A stretch of 36,334 nucleotides of DNA from positions 1 through 36,334 of the forward strand of contig NZ_BOOZ01000059.1 in the NCBI RefSeq assembly GCF_016863495.1, in the 5' to 3' direction. The notes below the pieces were generated by a model that did no database searches, was not told the origin of the DNA, and saw only the letters and a program-made list of their open reading frames with translations. Positions 15,648 through 23,674 of the stretch are shown piece by piece (positions within the stretch are counted from its first letter, which is position 1; each line of letters starts with the position of its first letter). The position numbers and the translations under genes were made by a program. This DNA comes from Micromonospora andamanensis. GTDB taxonomy: Bacteria > Actinomycetota > Actinomycetes > Mycobacteriales > Micromonosporaceae.

Positions 15648-16966
15648 CCGGCGGCACGTCCGCCCCGGCCACCGCCGCGCCGTCGGGCGAGCCGCGGGTC
15701 GAACGCCTCGCCATCGTGGCGAACATGGTGATCGTCCCGCTCTGTTTCGCCACCGGGCGGCTCAGCGCGGACCTCGTCCAGTTGTACGGCGTACAGACGC
15801 TCGGCCTCACGCCGGCGCAGGTGGGCATGGCGTTGGGGTTGCTGGTGCTGAGCGTGCCCGCGCAACTGCTCGCGGTGCGGTTGCCCCGGCGTCTCGGGTT
15901 CCGGCGGACGATGCGGTTCGGATACGCCGGCGTGCTGCTCCTGCTGGTCCTGCTCGCCGCGGTACCGGACCTGGACCGGTGGGGCAGGCCGGCCGTGTTC
16001 GCGGCGTTCGTGGCGGTGCTGCTCGCCATCGAGGTGGCGATCTCGGTCAGCTGGGGCGTGGCCTGGCACCCGTGGATGCGGGCACTCGTGTCTCCCGGCC
16101 GGCGGCCACGGTTCGTCGCCCGGATGCAGTTCGCCACTCAGTTGCTGAACGTGGTGCTGCTGCTCGGCTTCGGCCTGCTGGCGGGTGCCGTGGTCGACCG
16201 GACCGAGTACCGCATCCTGCTCGCGGTGCTGGCGGTGCTGCTCGTCGTCTCGATCACGACGCTGGGGCGCATGCCGCACACCCCGGTGCCGGACGGCACG
16301 CACCCCCAGGCCCTGGGCGAGCTGCGCGCCGCCGCCACGAATCTGGTCGCCGACGGTCCCCTCCGCCGACTCAGCGTCATCTTCCTTCTCGACACGGTGC
16401 TGGTGACGCCACTGTTGGCGATCTACGCCGTGCTGCACCTCGGCATCCCCGCCGGCACCGTGGCGGTGATCCTCGCGGTACGTGGACTGGCTGCGCCGAT
16501 CAGCCTGCTGGCCTGGAGCCGGGCCGCCCACCGGATCGGCACGTACCGCCTGATCGTCCACACCATGGCCGGGACGGTGCTCACCCGCCTGCTGTGGGTG
16601 TTCGTGCCGACGACCGAGGGCGGGGCGAGCGGGGCGAGCGTCGCCTGCTTCGCCGTCATCGTCGTGGTGTCCGCGGTCTGCGCCGCCGGTTACGGCAACG
16701 CCAACCTGACCACCTGGTACGACGCCGTGCCCGACCGTCATTCCCGGGCGATGTTCACGCTGCGCGACGTGATCGCGTCGTCCAAGCTTCAGCTCTACTC
16801 GGCGGCCGGCGGCGCGGTGCTGGCCGCCACCGCCACCCTCGGCGCCGCCTCCTACGGCCCGATTCACGTCGACGCCTACAAGCTGCTGATGCTGGCCGGT
16901 GTCCCGGTCGCGGTGGCGATCGCGATGCTGTCGCGGCGGGCGCAAGCAGAAGGGGCATCCCGATGA
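15602..16966 (+). CDS. MFS-type transporter
   Basis: 454 aa from the ATG at 15602. After a polar N terminus (about 1-35) there are eleven or twelve hydrophobic helices in two halves joined by a cytoplasmic loop (about 225-250, TPVPDGTHPQALGELRAA). Between helices 2 and 3 sits RLPRRLGFRRTMRFGYAG, the basic loop typical of MFS carriers. It overlaps the sulfotransferase gene by 46 bp and shares ATGA with the peptidase gene, so translation is coupled. In this context it probably exports the cluster product or supplies self-protection. The start is somewhat uncertain because its ribosome binding site is weak. Confidence 0.85.
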   Translation: MVDAKLPAVGTRTDLTGGTSAPATAAPSGEPRVERLAIVANMVIVPLCFATGRLSADLVQLYGVQTLGLTPAQVGMALGLLVLSVPAQLLAVRLPRRLGFRRTMRFGYAGVLLLLVLLAAVPDLDRWGRPAVFAAFVAVLLAIEVAISVSWGVAWHPWMRALVSPGRRPRFVARMQFATQLLNVVLLLGFGLLAGAVVDRTEYRILLAVLAVLLVVSITTLGRMPHTPVPDGTHPQALGELRAAATNLVADGPLRRLSVIFLLDTVLVTPLLAIYAVLHLGIPAGTVAVILAVRGLAAPISLLAWSRAAHRIGTYRLIVHTMAGTVLTRLLWVFVPTTEGGASGASVACFAVIVVVSAVCAAGYGNANLTTWYDAVPDRHSRAMFTLRDVIASSKLQLYSAAGGAVLAATATLGAASYGPIHVDAYKLLMLAGVPVAVAIAMLSRRAQAEGASR

Positions 16967-18414
16967 GCACCCACCCTCTGATCGACTCGCTGAGGCCCCC
17001 GGTGGCCACGATTCTGGACACGCTCGCCACCGCCGAGGCACGGTACTGCCTGGGCGAGGCCACCACGTTCGAGCCGGCGAAGATCCACGCGGCGTGGCCT
17101 GACATCTTCCGGCCGGACACGGTCACCGCGCTGCGCACCGCCGGCCTCGCCGACGGCGCCGGACGCCCCTTCGTCGGTCTGGTGCTCCAGGCACTGATCG
17201 AAGCGGAAACCGCGCCGCTGCACGCCGGCATCGCCGAGCGGGAGAAGGCGGTGACCGTCACCGACGCCAACGGCACCCGGATGGATCTCGCCCGCGCCCG
17301 ACGTCTCGCGGCACGCGACGCGGCTGCCCCGCGGGACCACCTGCACGAGCTGTACGACCGGGAGGTCGCTCCACTGTGGCTGGAAGCGCAGCAGCGACGA
17401 CTGGCCGTGGTCACCGCGGCGGGCTACCGGGACCTGATCGACTACGCCGACCGGGTGCAGCGGCACGACCTCGGCCGGCTGGAGCGCGAGGCGCGGGGAT
17501 TCCTCGACTCGACCCGGGTGCGGTACGAGTCGATCCGGCGCCCCCTGTTCGCCGCCGGTCCGTTCACCGTCGCTCAGCTGATCGGCGCGGCACGCACCAC
17601 CTTCGCCGACCCGGTGGACCTGGCGACCTGCCTACCGCTGCTCCGCCTCCTGGTCAGTGAGCTGGGTCTGGAGTTCGCTCCACGGATCCGGCTCGACCTC
17701 GAAGCCCGCCCCGGCAAGGTGCCCGGTGCGTACTGCCTGCCGGTGCGGGTGCCCGACGACATCGTCGTCGCCGTCTCGGCCGGCGGCGGGGTGGGTGACT
17801 GCCGACCGTTGTTCCACGAGGTGGGGCATGCGTTGCACTTCGCGTACACGGGCTCGGAACTGCCTGTCGACTGCCGCCGGATGGGCGACGAGGGCCTGGT
17901 CGAGGGCTGGGGCGTGGTCACCGAGAACATCTTCCTGCACCGGGGCTGGCTCGACCGGTCGTTCCCCGGGCGCACCGCGACGGCGCTGGGCCACGACACC
18001 GCGCAGCGGCTGTTGATCGTCACGCGGGCGCAGTGCGTCCGGTTGCTCTTCGCGGTCGACGCCGCCCGCCGCCCGACCACCCCGGCGGAACTCCGGGCCC
18101 GGTACGACCAGTTGATGGCCGAGCACCTCGGCGCCCGGCCCGGTCCGATCGAGTACCTGGACGTGCTCTGCGGCGATTTCGTCAGCGCCACCCGGCTGCG
18201 CTCCTGGGAGTTCGGCACGTCCGTCGCCCACCTGCTCGCCCACGAGATCGGTCCGGACTGGCCAGGTGATCCACGGGCCGGGCGGTGGCTGCGTGAGCAC
18301 TGGCGGGTGGGCGTCTCCCACACCGCGACCGAGGCGATCGACAGGTGGGCCGCACCACAGGTGAGCCTGGAGGCGGTGGCGGAGAACCTGGCCGACAACA
18401 TGATCAACTCCTGA
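16963..18414 (+). CDS. M3-like zinc metallopeptidase
   Basis: 483 aa with an AGAAGGGG Shine-Dalgarno, overlapping the MFS stop as ATGA. The active site is HEVGH (His285, Glu286, His289) with a third ligand candidate Glu314 in LVEGWGVVTE, 25 residues on, as in gluzincins of the M3 (oligoendopeptidase F/thimet) type. The region before it, helical and rich in charged residues, fits the all-helical M3 fold. It is shorter than typical PepF (about 600 aa). There is no signal peptide, so it is intracellular. M3 enzymes cut short peptides inside a closed channel, which suits leader removal or leader degradation for a 43-residue precursor (inference). A weak hairpin follows at 18421-18437. Confidence 0.85.
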   Translation: MSTHPLIDSLRPPVATILDTLATAEARYCLGEATTFEPAKIHAAWPDIFRPDTVTALRTAGLADGAGRPFVGLVLQALIEAETAPLHAGIAEREKAVTVTDANGTRMDLARARRLAARDAAAPRDHLHELYDREVAPLWLEAQQRRLAVVTAAGYRDLIDYADRVQRHDLGRLEREARGFLDSTRVRYESIRRPLFAAGPFTVAQLIGAARTTFADPVDLATCLPLLRLLVSELGLEFAPRIRLDLEARPGKVPGAYCLPVRVPDDIVVAVSAGGGVGDCRPLFHEVGHALHFAYTGSELPVDCRRMGDEGLVEGWGVVTENIFLHRGWLDRSFPGRTATALGHDTAQRLLIVTRAQCVRLLFAVDAARRPTTPAELRARYDQLMAEHLGARPGPIEYLDVLCGDFVSATRLRSWEFGTSVAHLLAHEIGPDWPGDPRAGRWLREHWRVGVSHTATEAIDRWAAPQVSLEAVAENLADNMINS

Positions 18415-18420
18415 CCACCC

Positions 18421-18437
18421 CGGTGGCCTGCCCACCG
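18421..18437 (+). terminator. Weak hairpin after peptidase gene
   Basis: CGGTGG (18421-18426) pairs with CCACCG (18432-18437) around a 5-nt loop. The short stem makes termination uncertain. Confidence 0.3.
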
Positions 18438-18525
18438 TCCCGGCCGTCGGACCACGACTCGACAAGGCGTACGCCATCAAGTAGAAACCATCACCGGACA
18501 TCCATTTCCCAGTCGAGAGGCTGAC

Positions 18526-18542
18526 GGGTCCACTTCGGACCC
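18526..18542 (+). promoter_or_regulatory. Small leader hairpin before regulator gene
   Basis: GGGTCC (18526-18531) and GGACCC (18537-18542) form a 6-bp stem, 17 bp upstream of the regulator's ATG. It could be an operator half or affect translation. The gap 18415-18558 is less G+C-rich around 18470-18510, the probable promoter zone. Confidence 0.3.
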
Positions 18543-18558
18543 GGCAAGCCATGAGTGG

Positions 18559-20805
18559 ATGGGCATGGCCCGGTTTAGTCAGATGGTGACGGCCCACCGG
18601 CGGCGGCTCGGACTGACCCAGGAGGATGTCGCGTCCGCCACCGGCCTGGCGGTACGCAGCATCCGGGACGTGGAGAGCGGGCGGGTGGCCCGGCCGCGCG
18701 CGTCGACGGTCCGATTGCTCGCCGAAGCGTTCGAGCTGTCCGCCACCGACCGGGCCGACTTCATCCACGCCGCCGACCCCGACCTGGCCGGGCCGGCGGG
18801 AGAACGACCGCAGCAACTTCCGCTGGCCGTACCGGGCTTCGTCGGCCGCTGTGGCGAACTGGAGACCCTGGACTCCGGTCACCACGCAGAGCCGGGAGAA
18901 CAGCCGGCGGTGGCCATCTTCACGATCTCCGGGATGGCCGGGGTCGGCAAGACCGCGCTCGCCCTGCACTGGGCACACCGGGCCGCCAACCGGTTCGCCG
19001 AAGGTCAGCTCTACGTCAATCTGCGCGGCTACGACGAGGCCGACGTGGTCGATCCGAGCGACGCCCTGCGTGGCTTCCTCGAGGCGCTCGGCGTACCGGC
19101 CACCGGGATACCGGCCAGCCTGGAGGACCGTGTCGGACTGCACCGCAGCCTGTTGGCCGACCGCCGCATGCTGCTGGTGCTCGACAACGCGCGCGACACG
19201 GCGCAGGTGCGACCCCTGTTGCCGGGCACGGGCGGCTGCGTGGTCGTGGTGACCAGCCGGGACGAGCTGTCCGGGCTGATCGCTGCGGAAGGCGCGCACC
19301 CGATCCGGCTCAACGTGCTCACCAGCACCGAGTCGATGAGCCTGCTGGCCAGCCGGCTCGGTGCCCGCCGACTGGCCGCCGAGCCGGCTGCCGCGGCCGA
19401 CATCATCGATTCGACAGGCCGGCTGCCGCTCGCGCTGTCGATCGTGGCGGCGCGGGTGGCGTTGCATCCCGGCTTTCCGCTCGACGCCTTCGCCGCCAGC
19501 CTGCGACCCGACGAGGCGATGCTTGACGCGTTGGCCGACGGCGACGTACGCGCCGTCTTCTCCTGGTCCTACCTGGCGCTGAGCCGACCGGCCGCCCGCC
19601 TGTTCCGCCTGCTGGGGCTACACCCCGGACCGGACCTGACCGCCGAGGCCGCGGCGGCGCTCGCCGGGGAGACCCCGGCGAGCGTCGCGCCGCCGCTGCG
19701 CGAGCTGACCCGGCTGCACCTGCTGACCGAGCACCTGCCCGGCCGCTACGCCTTCCACGATCTGCTGCGGGCGTACGCGGCCGAACTGACCCGGACCGTC
19801 GGAGAGGCCGACGAGTCGCGGGAGGCACGCCACCGGCTGTACGACTACTACCTGCACAGCTCCTACCCGCCGGCGGTGCTGATCCAGCCGCAGTGGCCGG
19901 CGATCGAGCCGATCATCCCGCTACCGTCGAACGTCAGATCCCCGGCGGAGAACCACGACGCGGCGCTCGGCTGGTTCGCGTCCGAACATCAGGTGCTGTT
20001 GCGGGCGGTGCGCCAGGCCGCCGAGACCGGCTTCGAGACGTACGCCTGGCAGTTGGCCTGGGCGCTCACCACCTTCTTCGCCCCGCGCGGTCTCTGGCGG
20101 GATCAGCGCGCCGCCCAACAGATCGCGCTCGCCGCGGCCGAACGCGTCGACGACCTCACCGGCCAGGCCGTCGCGAACCGGTTGCTGTCCCGCGCGGAGA
20201 CCCGCCTCGGCGACCTCGACGCGGCGGAGAAGAGGCTGCTGCGCGCCCTGGACCTGCACCGGCAACTTGACGACCCGACCGGCCAGGCGTTGACACTGCA
20301 CAACCACGCCGAGGTCTGCTACATGCGGGGGCGCCCCGAGGAAGGGCTCCACCGTGGACAGGAGGCGCTGCGGTTGTACCGTTCGGTCGGCAACCGCGCC
20401 GGCGAGGCGCGGGCCCTGAACGCGGTCGGCTGGCTCTACGCCGCCACCGGCGACTATCCACGGGCGATCGAGAGCTGCACGGAGGCGCTAGCCCAGCAGC
20501 GCGCCAGCGGCGACCACAACGGCCAGGCCGCGACGTTGGACAGCCTGGGCTTCGCCCACGCCCGGCTGGGCGAGCACGATCGGGCGGCCGACTGTTACGA
20601 AGAGGCGATCGCGCTGTTCCGGGAGTCCGCCGACCGCTACCACGAGGCCGAGACCCTTCAGCGACTCGGCGAGGCCCGCGAGGCGATGGGCGACATCATC
20701 CGCTCGGTCGAGGCATGGCGACGGGCGGCACAGATCCTCGACGACCTCGGCGATCCGGCGGCCGAGCACGCCCATCGCGTGCTGTCGCGGCTCTCACCCC
20801 CCTGA
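18559..20805 (+). CDS. XRE/NB-ARC/TPR transcriptional regulator
   Basis: 748 aa. An N-terminal helix-turn-helix of the XRE type (about 1-65: HRRRLGLTQEDVASATGLAV then RSIRDVESGR) is followed by an NB-ARC ATPase with Walker A GMAGVGKT (about 126-133), Walker B RMLLVLDNA (about 210-218) and an RNBS-like VVVTSRDEL. A winged-helix region (about 320-420) and at least five TPR units (about 520-740, e.g. RLGDLDAAEKRLLRALDLHR) complete it. This is the AfsR-like STAND layout with an XRE head instead of a SARP domain. Such proteins sense a ligand or nucleotide state and switch secondary-metabolite genes. It starts 144 bp after the peptidase gene, same strand, and is the likely pathway regulator. Confidence 0.88.
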   Translation: MGMARFSQMVTAHRRRLGLTQEDVASATGLAVRSIRDVESGRVARPRASTVRLLAEAFELSATDRADFIHAADPDLAGPAGERPQQLPLAVPGFVGRCGELETLDSGHHAEPGEQPAVAIFTISGMAGVGKTALALHWAHRAANRFAEGQLYVNLRGYDEADVVDPSDALRGFLEALGVPATGIPASLEDRVGLHRSLLADRRMLLVLDNARDTAQVRPLLPGTGGCVVVVTSRDELSGLIAAEGAHPIRLNVLTSTESMSLLASRLGARRLAAEPAAAADIIDSTGRLPLALSIVAARVALHPGFPLDAFAASLRPDEAMLDALADGDVRAVFSWSYLALSRPAARLFRLLGLHPGPDLTAEAAAALAGETPASVAPPLRELTRLHLLTEHLPGRYAFHDLLRAYAAELTRTVGEADESREARHRLYDYYLHSSYPPAVLIQPQWPAIEPIIPLPSNVRSPAENHDAALGWFASEHQVLLRAVRQAAETGFETYAWQLAWALTTFFAPRGLWRDQRAAQQIALAAAERVDDLTGQAVANRLLSRAETRLGDLDAAEKRLLRALDLHRQLDDPTGQALTLHNHAEVCYMRGRPEEGLHRGQEALRLYRSVGNRAGEARALNAVGWLYAATGDYPRAIESCTEALAQQRASGDHNGQAATLDSLGFAHARLGEHDRAADCYEEAIALFRESADRYHEAETLQRLGEAREAMGDIIRSVEAWRRAAQILDDLGDPAAEHAHRVLSRLSPP

Positions 20806-20849
20806 CCGCGCCGCACGGCCGCACGCGCTCGCGGGTAGCGGGTCGGGTG

Positions 20850-20919
20850 TGCTCGCGGATTGCGGCATCTTGGGGTATCAGCGGAGCGTGAAGGCGCGAC
20901 GTGCCGCAACCCGCGAGCA
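20850..20919. repeat. Long-loop hairpin, different sequence family (18-bp stem)
   Basis: The arm TGCTCGCGGATTGCGGCA (20850-20867) pairs with 20902-20919 over 18 bp with one mismatch; the loop is 34 nt. It lies between the convergent regulator and HAD-like genes. Geometry matches the GATCATG elements, but the sequence is unrelated. A partial repeat of GCTCGCGGGT lies just upstream near 20827. Confidence 0.8.
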
Positions 20920-20963
20920 TGGCCGGGCGGTCGACCCAGGGACGTGACGCTCCGGTGGGTGTC

Positions 20964-21488
20964 TCACCGACGGCCCGGGCTCGCGGTACGCAGCGAACCG
21001 ACGATGTGGCGTTCGACATCGGCCCAGGTGGGAGTGGGTCGGCCGTAGCCGGGCACCGGACGGCGCTGTGGCCCGAAGAAGTACTGGTGGGCCACCGTCC
21101 CCTGGATGGCGGCGTGCACCTCGGGATGGTCGTCGACGAAGTGGGTCAGGGCGAGGTCGCGGCAGTGGGCCCGCTTGTCGGCCCGCGCCCGGCAGAACCG
21201 GACGTGGTCGCGGGGGACGCCGCTGCGTCTGTGGAAGTCGTGGGCGACGAGCCAGCGCAGGGTACGGGCCTGGACGCGCGGGCCGCACTTGGAGATCAGC
21301 CACACCCGGCCGTCGAAGAGGGTGACGAGACGGGCGATGGTCTCGACGGCACCGGGCACCTCGGGGGTGGCCAGCATCGTCGCCTCGTCTCCGCTGAAGA
21401 AGGCGGTGTCGCCGCCGCCCGGATGGGCGGGGCCGTCGATGATGACCCGGCCGATGTCGATGCCGAGTCGGGGAAGCGTTTCCGTCAT
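20964..21488 (-). CDS. HAD-like hydrolase family protein
   Basis: 174 aa. The N terminus LGIDIGRVIIDGP resembles HAD motif I (DxGxxxxD) with Asp10 as possible nucleophile. Motif II-like VWLISKC and motif III/IV-like LTHFVDDHPEV (DD pair near residue 117) are in the expected order. There is no large cap domain, so the substrate may be a macromolecule or phosphoprotein; it is unknown. It ends convergently with the regulator gene and is divergent from the LysR gene. No clear Shine-Dalgarno is present; GATCCT 6 nt upstream is a weak -10 candidate. Confidence 0.75.
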   Translation of the reverse strand: MTETLPRLGIDIGRVIIDGPAHPGGGDTAFFSGDEATMLATPEVPGAVETIARLVTLFDGRVWLISKCGPRVQARTLRWLVAHDFHRRSGVPRDHVRFCRARADKRAHCRDLALTHFVDDHPEVHAAIQGTVAHQYFFGPQRRPVPGYGRPTPTWADVERHIVGSLRTASPGRR

Positions 21489-21523
21489 GCGCTCAGGATC
21501 CGGCGCGCCAGCCCGGGAGCGGA

Positions 21524-21550
21524 ACTATTGTTCTGCACCGCATCTATAGT
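21524..21550 (+). promoter_or_regulatory. LysR-type operator/promoter (ACTAT-N17-ATAGT)
   Basis: An inverted repeat ACTAT (21524-21528) and ATAGT (21546-21550) spans the HAD/LysR divergent gap, in an AT-richer patch. Its right half is contained in TATAGT (21545-21550), a good -10 box ending 8 nt before the ATG at 21559. This fits autoregulation and control of the divergent gene by the LysR protein. Confidence 0.5.
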
Positions 21551-21558
21551 CTGACGCT

Positions 21559-22422
21559 ATGCATGGGCGGGACCTGATGGAAGCCGACGCGTTACGTTCG
21601 TTCGCGGTCTTCGCCGAGCACCGCAACTTCACCACCGCCGCGCGGGAGCTGCACATCAGCCAGCCCTCCCTGCACGTGAAGATCCGGAAGCTGGCCGCCG
21701 CGCTCGGCGTCGAGCTGTACGAACGCGACGGTCGCCGGCTGGCGCTGACGGCAGCCGGTGAGCGCCTCGCCGCGTACGCGCTGGACTCCCGGCGGCGGGC
21801 CGAGGAGTTCCTGCGGGAGCTGCACGACGAGTCCGCGCCGACGCTCACCATCGCGGCCGGGCGGGGCGCGCTGCGGTGGGTGATCGGCGAACCGATCCAG
21901 CGGGTCGGCGGCCAGGGACGCCGCGTGCACGTGATCACCGCTGACCGGGATGCCGCCCTCGGCGCCGTCACCAGCGGGCGGGCCGACCTGGCCGTCGTCG
22001 CCCACGACCCACCCGGCCGGCAGGTCGAGGCGACGCAGATCGCCACCTATCGGCAGGTGCTCGTACTCGGCGACGGGCACCCGCTCGCCCGACGTCGGCA
22101 GGTCCGACTCGGCGATCTCGACGGGCTGGATCTCGTCGTACCCCCGGCCGGGCGTCCGCACCGCAGGGCGCTTGAGCGGGCCCTGCTCGACGCGGGTGTG
22201 CGCTGGCAGGTCGCCGCCGAGGTCGACGGGTGGGACCTGTTGGTCCATCTGGCCGCGTTGGGGGTCGGCGCCACGGTGGTGAACGGTTGTGTCGGGCTGC
22301 CCGACGGCCTGCGCGCGGTCCCGATCCACGGCCTGCCGGAGATCCGGTACTGGGCCGCCTGGCGGCCACCTCGACGGGCTGTGGTGCAGGACCTGCTCGA
22401 CCAGTTCGGGGTCGGCCGGTGA
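21559..22422 (+). CDS. LysR-family transcriptional regulator
   Basis: 287 aa. The N-terminal helix-turn-helix is typical (LRSFAVFAEHRNFTTAARELHISQPSLHVKIRKLAAALGV by parts, about residues 11-50). It is followed by a linker helix and a periplasmic-binding-like effector domain (about 95-285) with RADLAVVAHDPPGRQ. Target and ligand are unknown. It is divergent from the HAD-like gene, the usual place for a LysR target. Its stop overlaps the GTG of kptA (GTGA), so the two are translationally coupled. ATG 21577 is an alternative start, but TATAGT 8 nt before 21559 favours 21559. Confidence 0.92.
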   Translation: MHGRDLMEADALRSFAVFAEHRNFTTAARELHISQPSLHVKIRKLAAALGVELYERDGRRLALTAAGERLAAYALDSRRRAEEFLRELHDESAPTLTIAAGRGALRWVIGEPIQRVGGQGRRVHVITADRDAALGAVTSGRADLAVVAHDPPGRQVEATQIATYRQVLVLGDGHPLARRRQVRLGDLDGLDLVVPPAGRPHRRALERALLDAGVRWQVAAEVDGWDLLVHLAALGVGATVVNGCVGLPDGLRAVPIHGLPEIRYWAAWRPPRRAVVQDLLDQFGVGR

Positions 22423-22958
22423 CCGATCGGCTCACCTCCGCCAGCAGGTTCCTCGCGTACGTGCTCCGCCACCGTCCGGACGCCGTCGACCTCACCCTCG
22501 ACGAGGGCGGCTGGGTCGACGTGAAGGTGCTGCTCGCCGCGCTCGCCCGGCACGGCCGTCCGGTCACCCGGCAGGTGCTTGCCGAACTGGTCGCCGGCAC
22601 CGACAAGCAGCGTTTCGAGCTGCACGCCGGGCGGATCCGGGCCGCGCAGGGCCACTCGATCGCCGTCGACCTGCGCCTCGAACCCGTGGTGCCGCCGCCG
22701 TTGCTCTACCACGGCACGGTGGCCCGCCACCTGCCCGGCATCCGTGCCGACGGGCTGCGACCACGCGGTCGTACCCACGTCCACCTGTCGGTGGACCGGG
22801 AGACCGCCACCACCGTCGGTGCCCGACGTGGTGACCCGGTCGTGCTGACCGTGGACGCGGCCGGCATGCACCGACACGGGTTCGTCTTCTACCGGGCCGT
22901 CAGCGTTGTCTGGCTCACCGACCACGTCCCGCCCGGCTGGATCGGCGAGCCGGCTTGA
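22419..22958 (+). CDS. kptA: RNA 2'-phosphotransferase, Tpt1/KptA family
   Basis: 179 aa from the GTG at 22419. The family's opening SRFLAYVLRHRP (Arg17, His18 of the RH pair), LDEGGWVDVKVLLAAL, KQRFEL (Arg65), GHS (78-80), YHGT (97-100) and HVHLS (120-124) are all present. KptA/Tpt1 removes an internal 2'-phosphate from RNA with NAD+, giving ADP-ribose 1'',2''-cyclic phosphate. Bacteria lack the tRNA splicing route that makes this substrate, so its bacterial role (RNA repair or RNA/DNA end ADP-ribosylation) is unsettled. It is coupled to the LysR gene. Its stop codon lies inside the -35 box of the next promoter. Confidence 0.92.
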   Translation: MTDRLTSASRFLAYVLRHRPDAVDLTLDEGGWVDVKVLLAALARHGRPVTRQVLAELVAGTDKQRFELHAGRIRAAQGHSIAVDLRLEPVVPPPLLYHGTVARHLPGIRADGLRPRGRTHVHLSVDRETATTVGARRGDPVVLTVDAAGMHRHGFVFYRAVSVVWLTDHVPPGWIGEPA

Positions 22959-22984
22959 CAGGCAAGTGTGCACTTGCCTATAAC
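22955..22984 (+). promoter_or_regulatory. ArsR promoter with 20-bp operator palindrome
   Basis: The -35 TTGACA (22955-22960) and -10 TATAAC (22979-22984) are 18 bp apart. The spacer is filled by the palindrome AGGCAAGTG-TG-CACTTGCCT (22960-22979). A repressor bound there would block RNA polymerase. The predicted start point falls at the GTG at 22992 (leaderless). Confidence 0.8.
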
Positions 22985-22991
22985 TGTGCCT

Positions 22992-23288
22992 GTGGAAGCT
23001 GACCCGGACCTGTTCAAGGCCCTCGGTGACGCGACGCGACGCACGATCCTGGACGAGCTGATCGACAGGGACGGTCAGACGCTCTTCGAGATCTGCGGCC
23101 GACTGACCATGAAACACAACCTGACCTCCTCGCGCCAGGCGATCTCCCAGCACCTCGCGGTGCTCGAACAGGCCGGCCTGGTCCGCACCCGGCGACAGGG
23201 CCGGTACAAGTTCCACCACATCGACACGGGCCCGTTGCGCTCGATCGTCGAGCGGTGGCCCATCGACCGAGAGGCACCAGATCCGTGA
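22992..23288 (+). CDS. ArsR-family repressor
   Basis: 98 aa from the GTG at 22992, chosen because the consensus promoter immediately upstream places the transcript start there (7 nt after the -10). A winged helix of the ArsR type: PDLFKALGDATRRTILDELI, recognition helix SRQAISQHLAVLEQAGLV and wing RRQGRYKFHHID. It lacks the Cys pairs of metal sensors, so it probably responds to another signal, perhaps the substrate of the downstream VOC protein. It is expected to repress its own operon through the palindrome at 22960-22979. Its stop overlaps the next GTG (GTGA). Confidence 0.9.
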   Translation: MEADPDLFKALGDATRRTILDELIDRDGQTLFEICGRLTMKHNLTSSRQAISQHLAVLEQAGLVRTRRQGRYKFHHIDTGPLRSIVERWPIDREAPDP

Positions 23289-23674
23289 TCCGTATCCACG
23301 TCACGAGCGTGTTCGTCGACGACCAGGCCAAGGCGCTCGCCTTCTACACCGAGAAGCTGGGGTTCATCAAGAAGACCGACGTACCCGCCGGTGAGGCCCG
23401 CTGGCTCACCGTCGTCTCGCCGGCCGACCCCGACGGTGTCGAGCTGCTGCTGGAACCGGCCGGCCACCCGGCGGTGGGCCCGTTCCGGCAGGCCCTGGTC
23501 GGCGACGGCATCCCGTTCACCTCGTTCGTCGTCGACGACGTGCACGCCGAGGTCGAGCGACTCAAGGGACTGGGCGTCGAGTTCACCCAGGAGGCGACCG
23601 ACCTGGGCCCGGTGGTCACCGCCGTGCTCGACGACACCTGCGGCAACCTGATCCAGATCGCCACCATGAAGTAG
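23285..23674 (+). CDS. VOC family protein (glyoxalase/bleomycin-resistance fold)
   Basis: 129 aa from the GTG at 23285, overlapping the ArsR stop. Two beta-alpha-beta-beta-beta modules are seen: IHVTSVFVDDQAKALAFYTE and the second half starting TSFVVDDVHAEVERLKGLG, ending with DTCGNLIQIA. Candidate metal ligands of the fold are His5 and the Glu in VELLLEPAG. ArsR-VOC operons are widespread, and the VOC member usually has no proven substrate. It could bind or inactivate a small molecule or be a plain dioxygenase-like protein. Confidence 0.9.
   Translation: MIRIHVTSVFVDDQAKALAFYTEKLGFIKKTDVPAGEARWLTVVSPADPDGVELLLEPAGHPAVGPFRQALVGDGIPFTSFVVDDVHAEVERLKGLGVEFTQEATDLGPVVTAVLDDTCGNLIQIATMK

Noticed and set aside
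18415..18558. Second precursor peptide before the regulator
   Set aside because: The only short frames there are Arg/Ser/His-rich without Shine-Dalgarno, unlike the 14212 gene.
17632..19467. 611-aa minus-strand frame
   Set aside because: Antisense to the M3-like peptidase and STAND regulator, both of which have intact motifs; no domain is recognisable in it.
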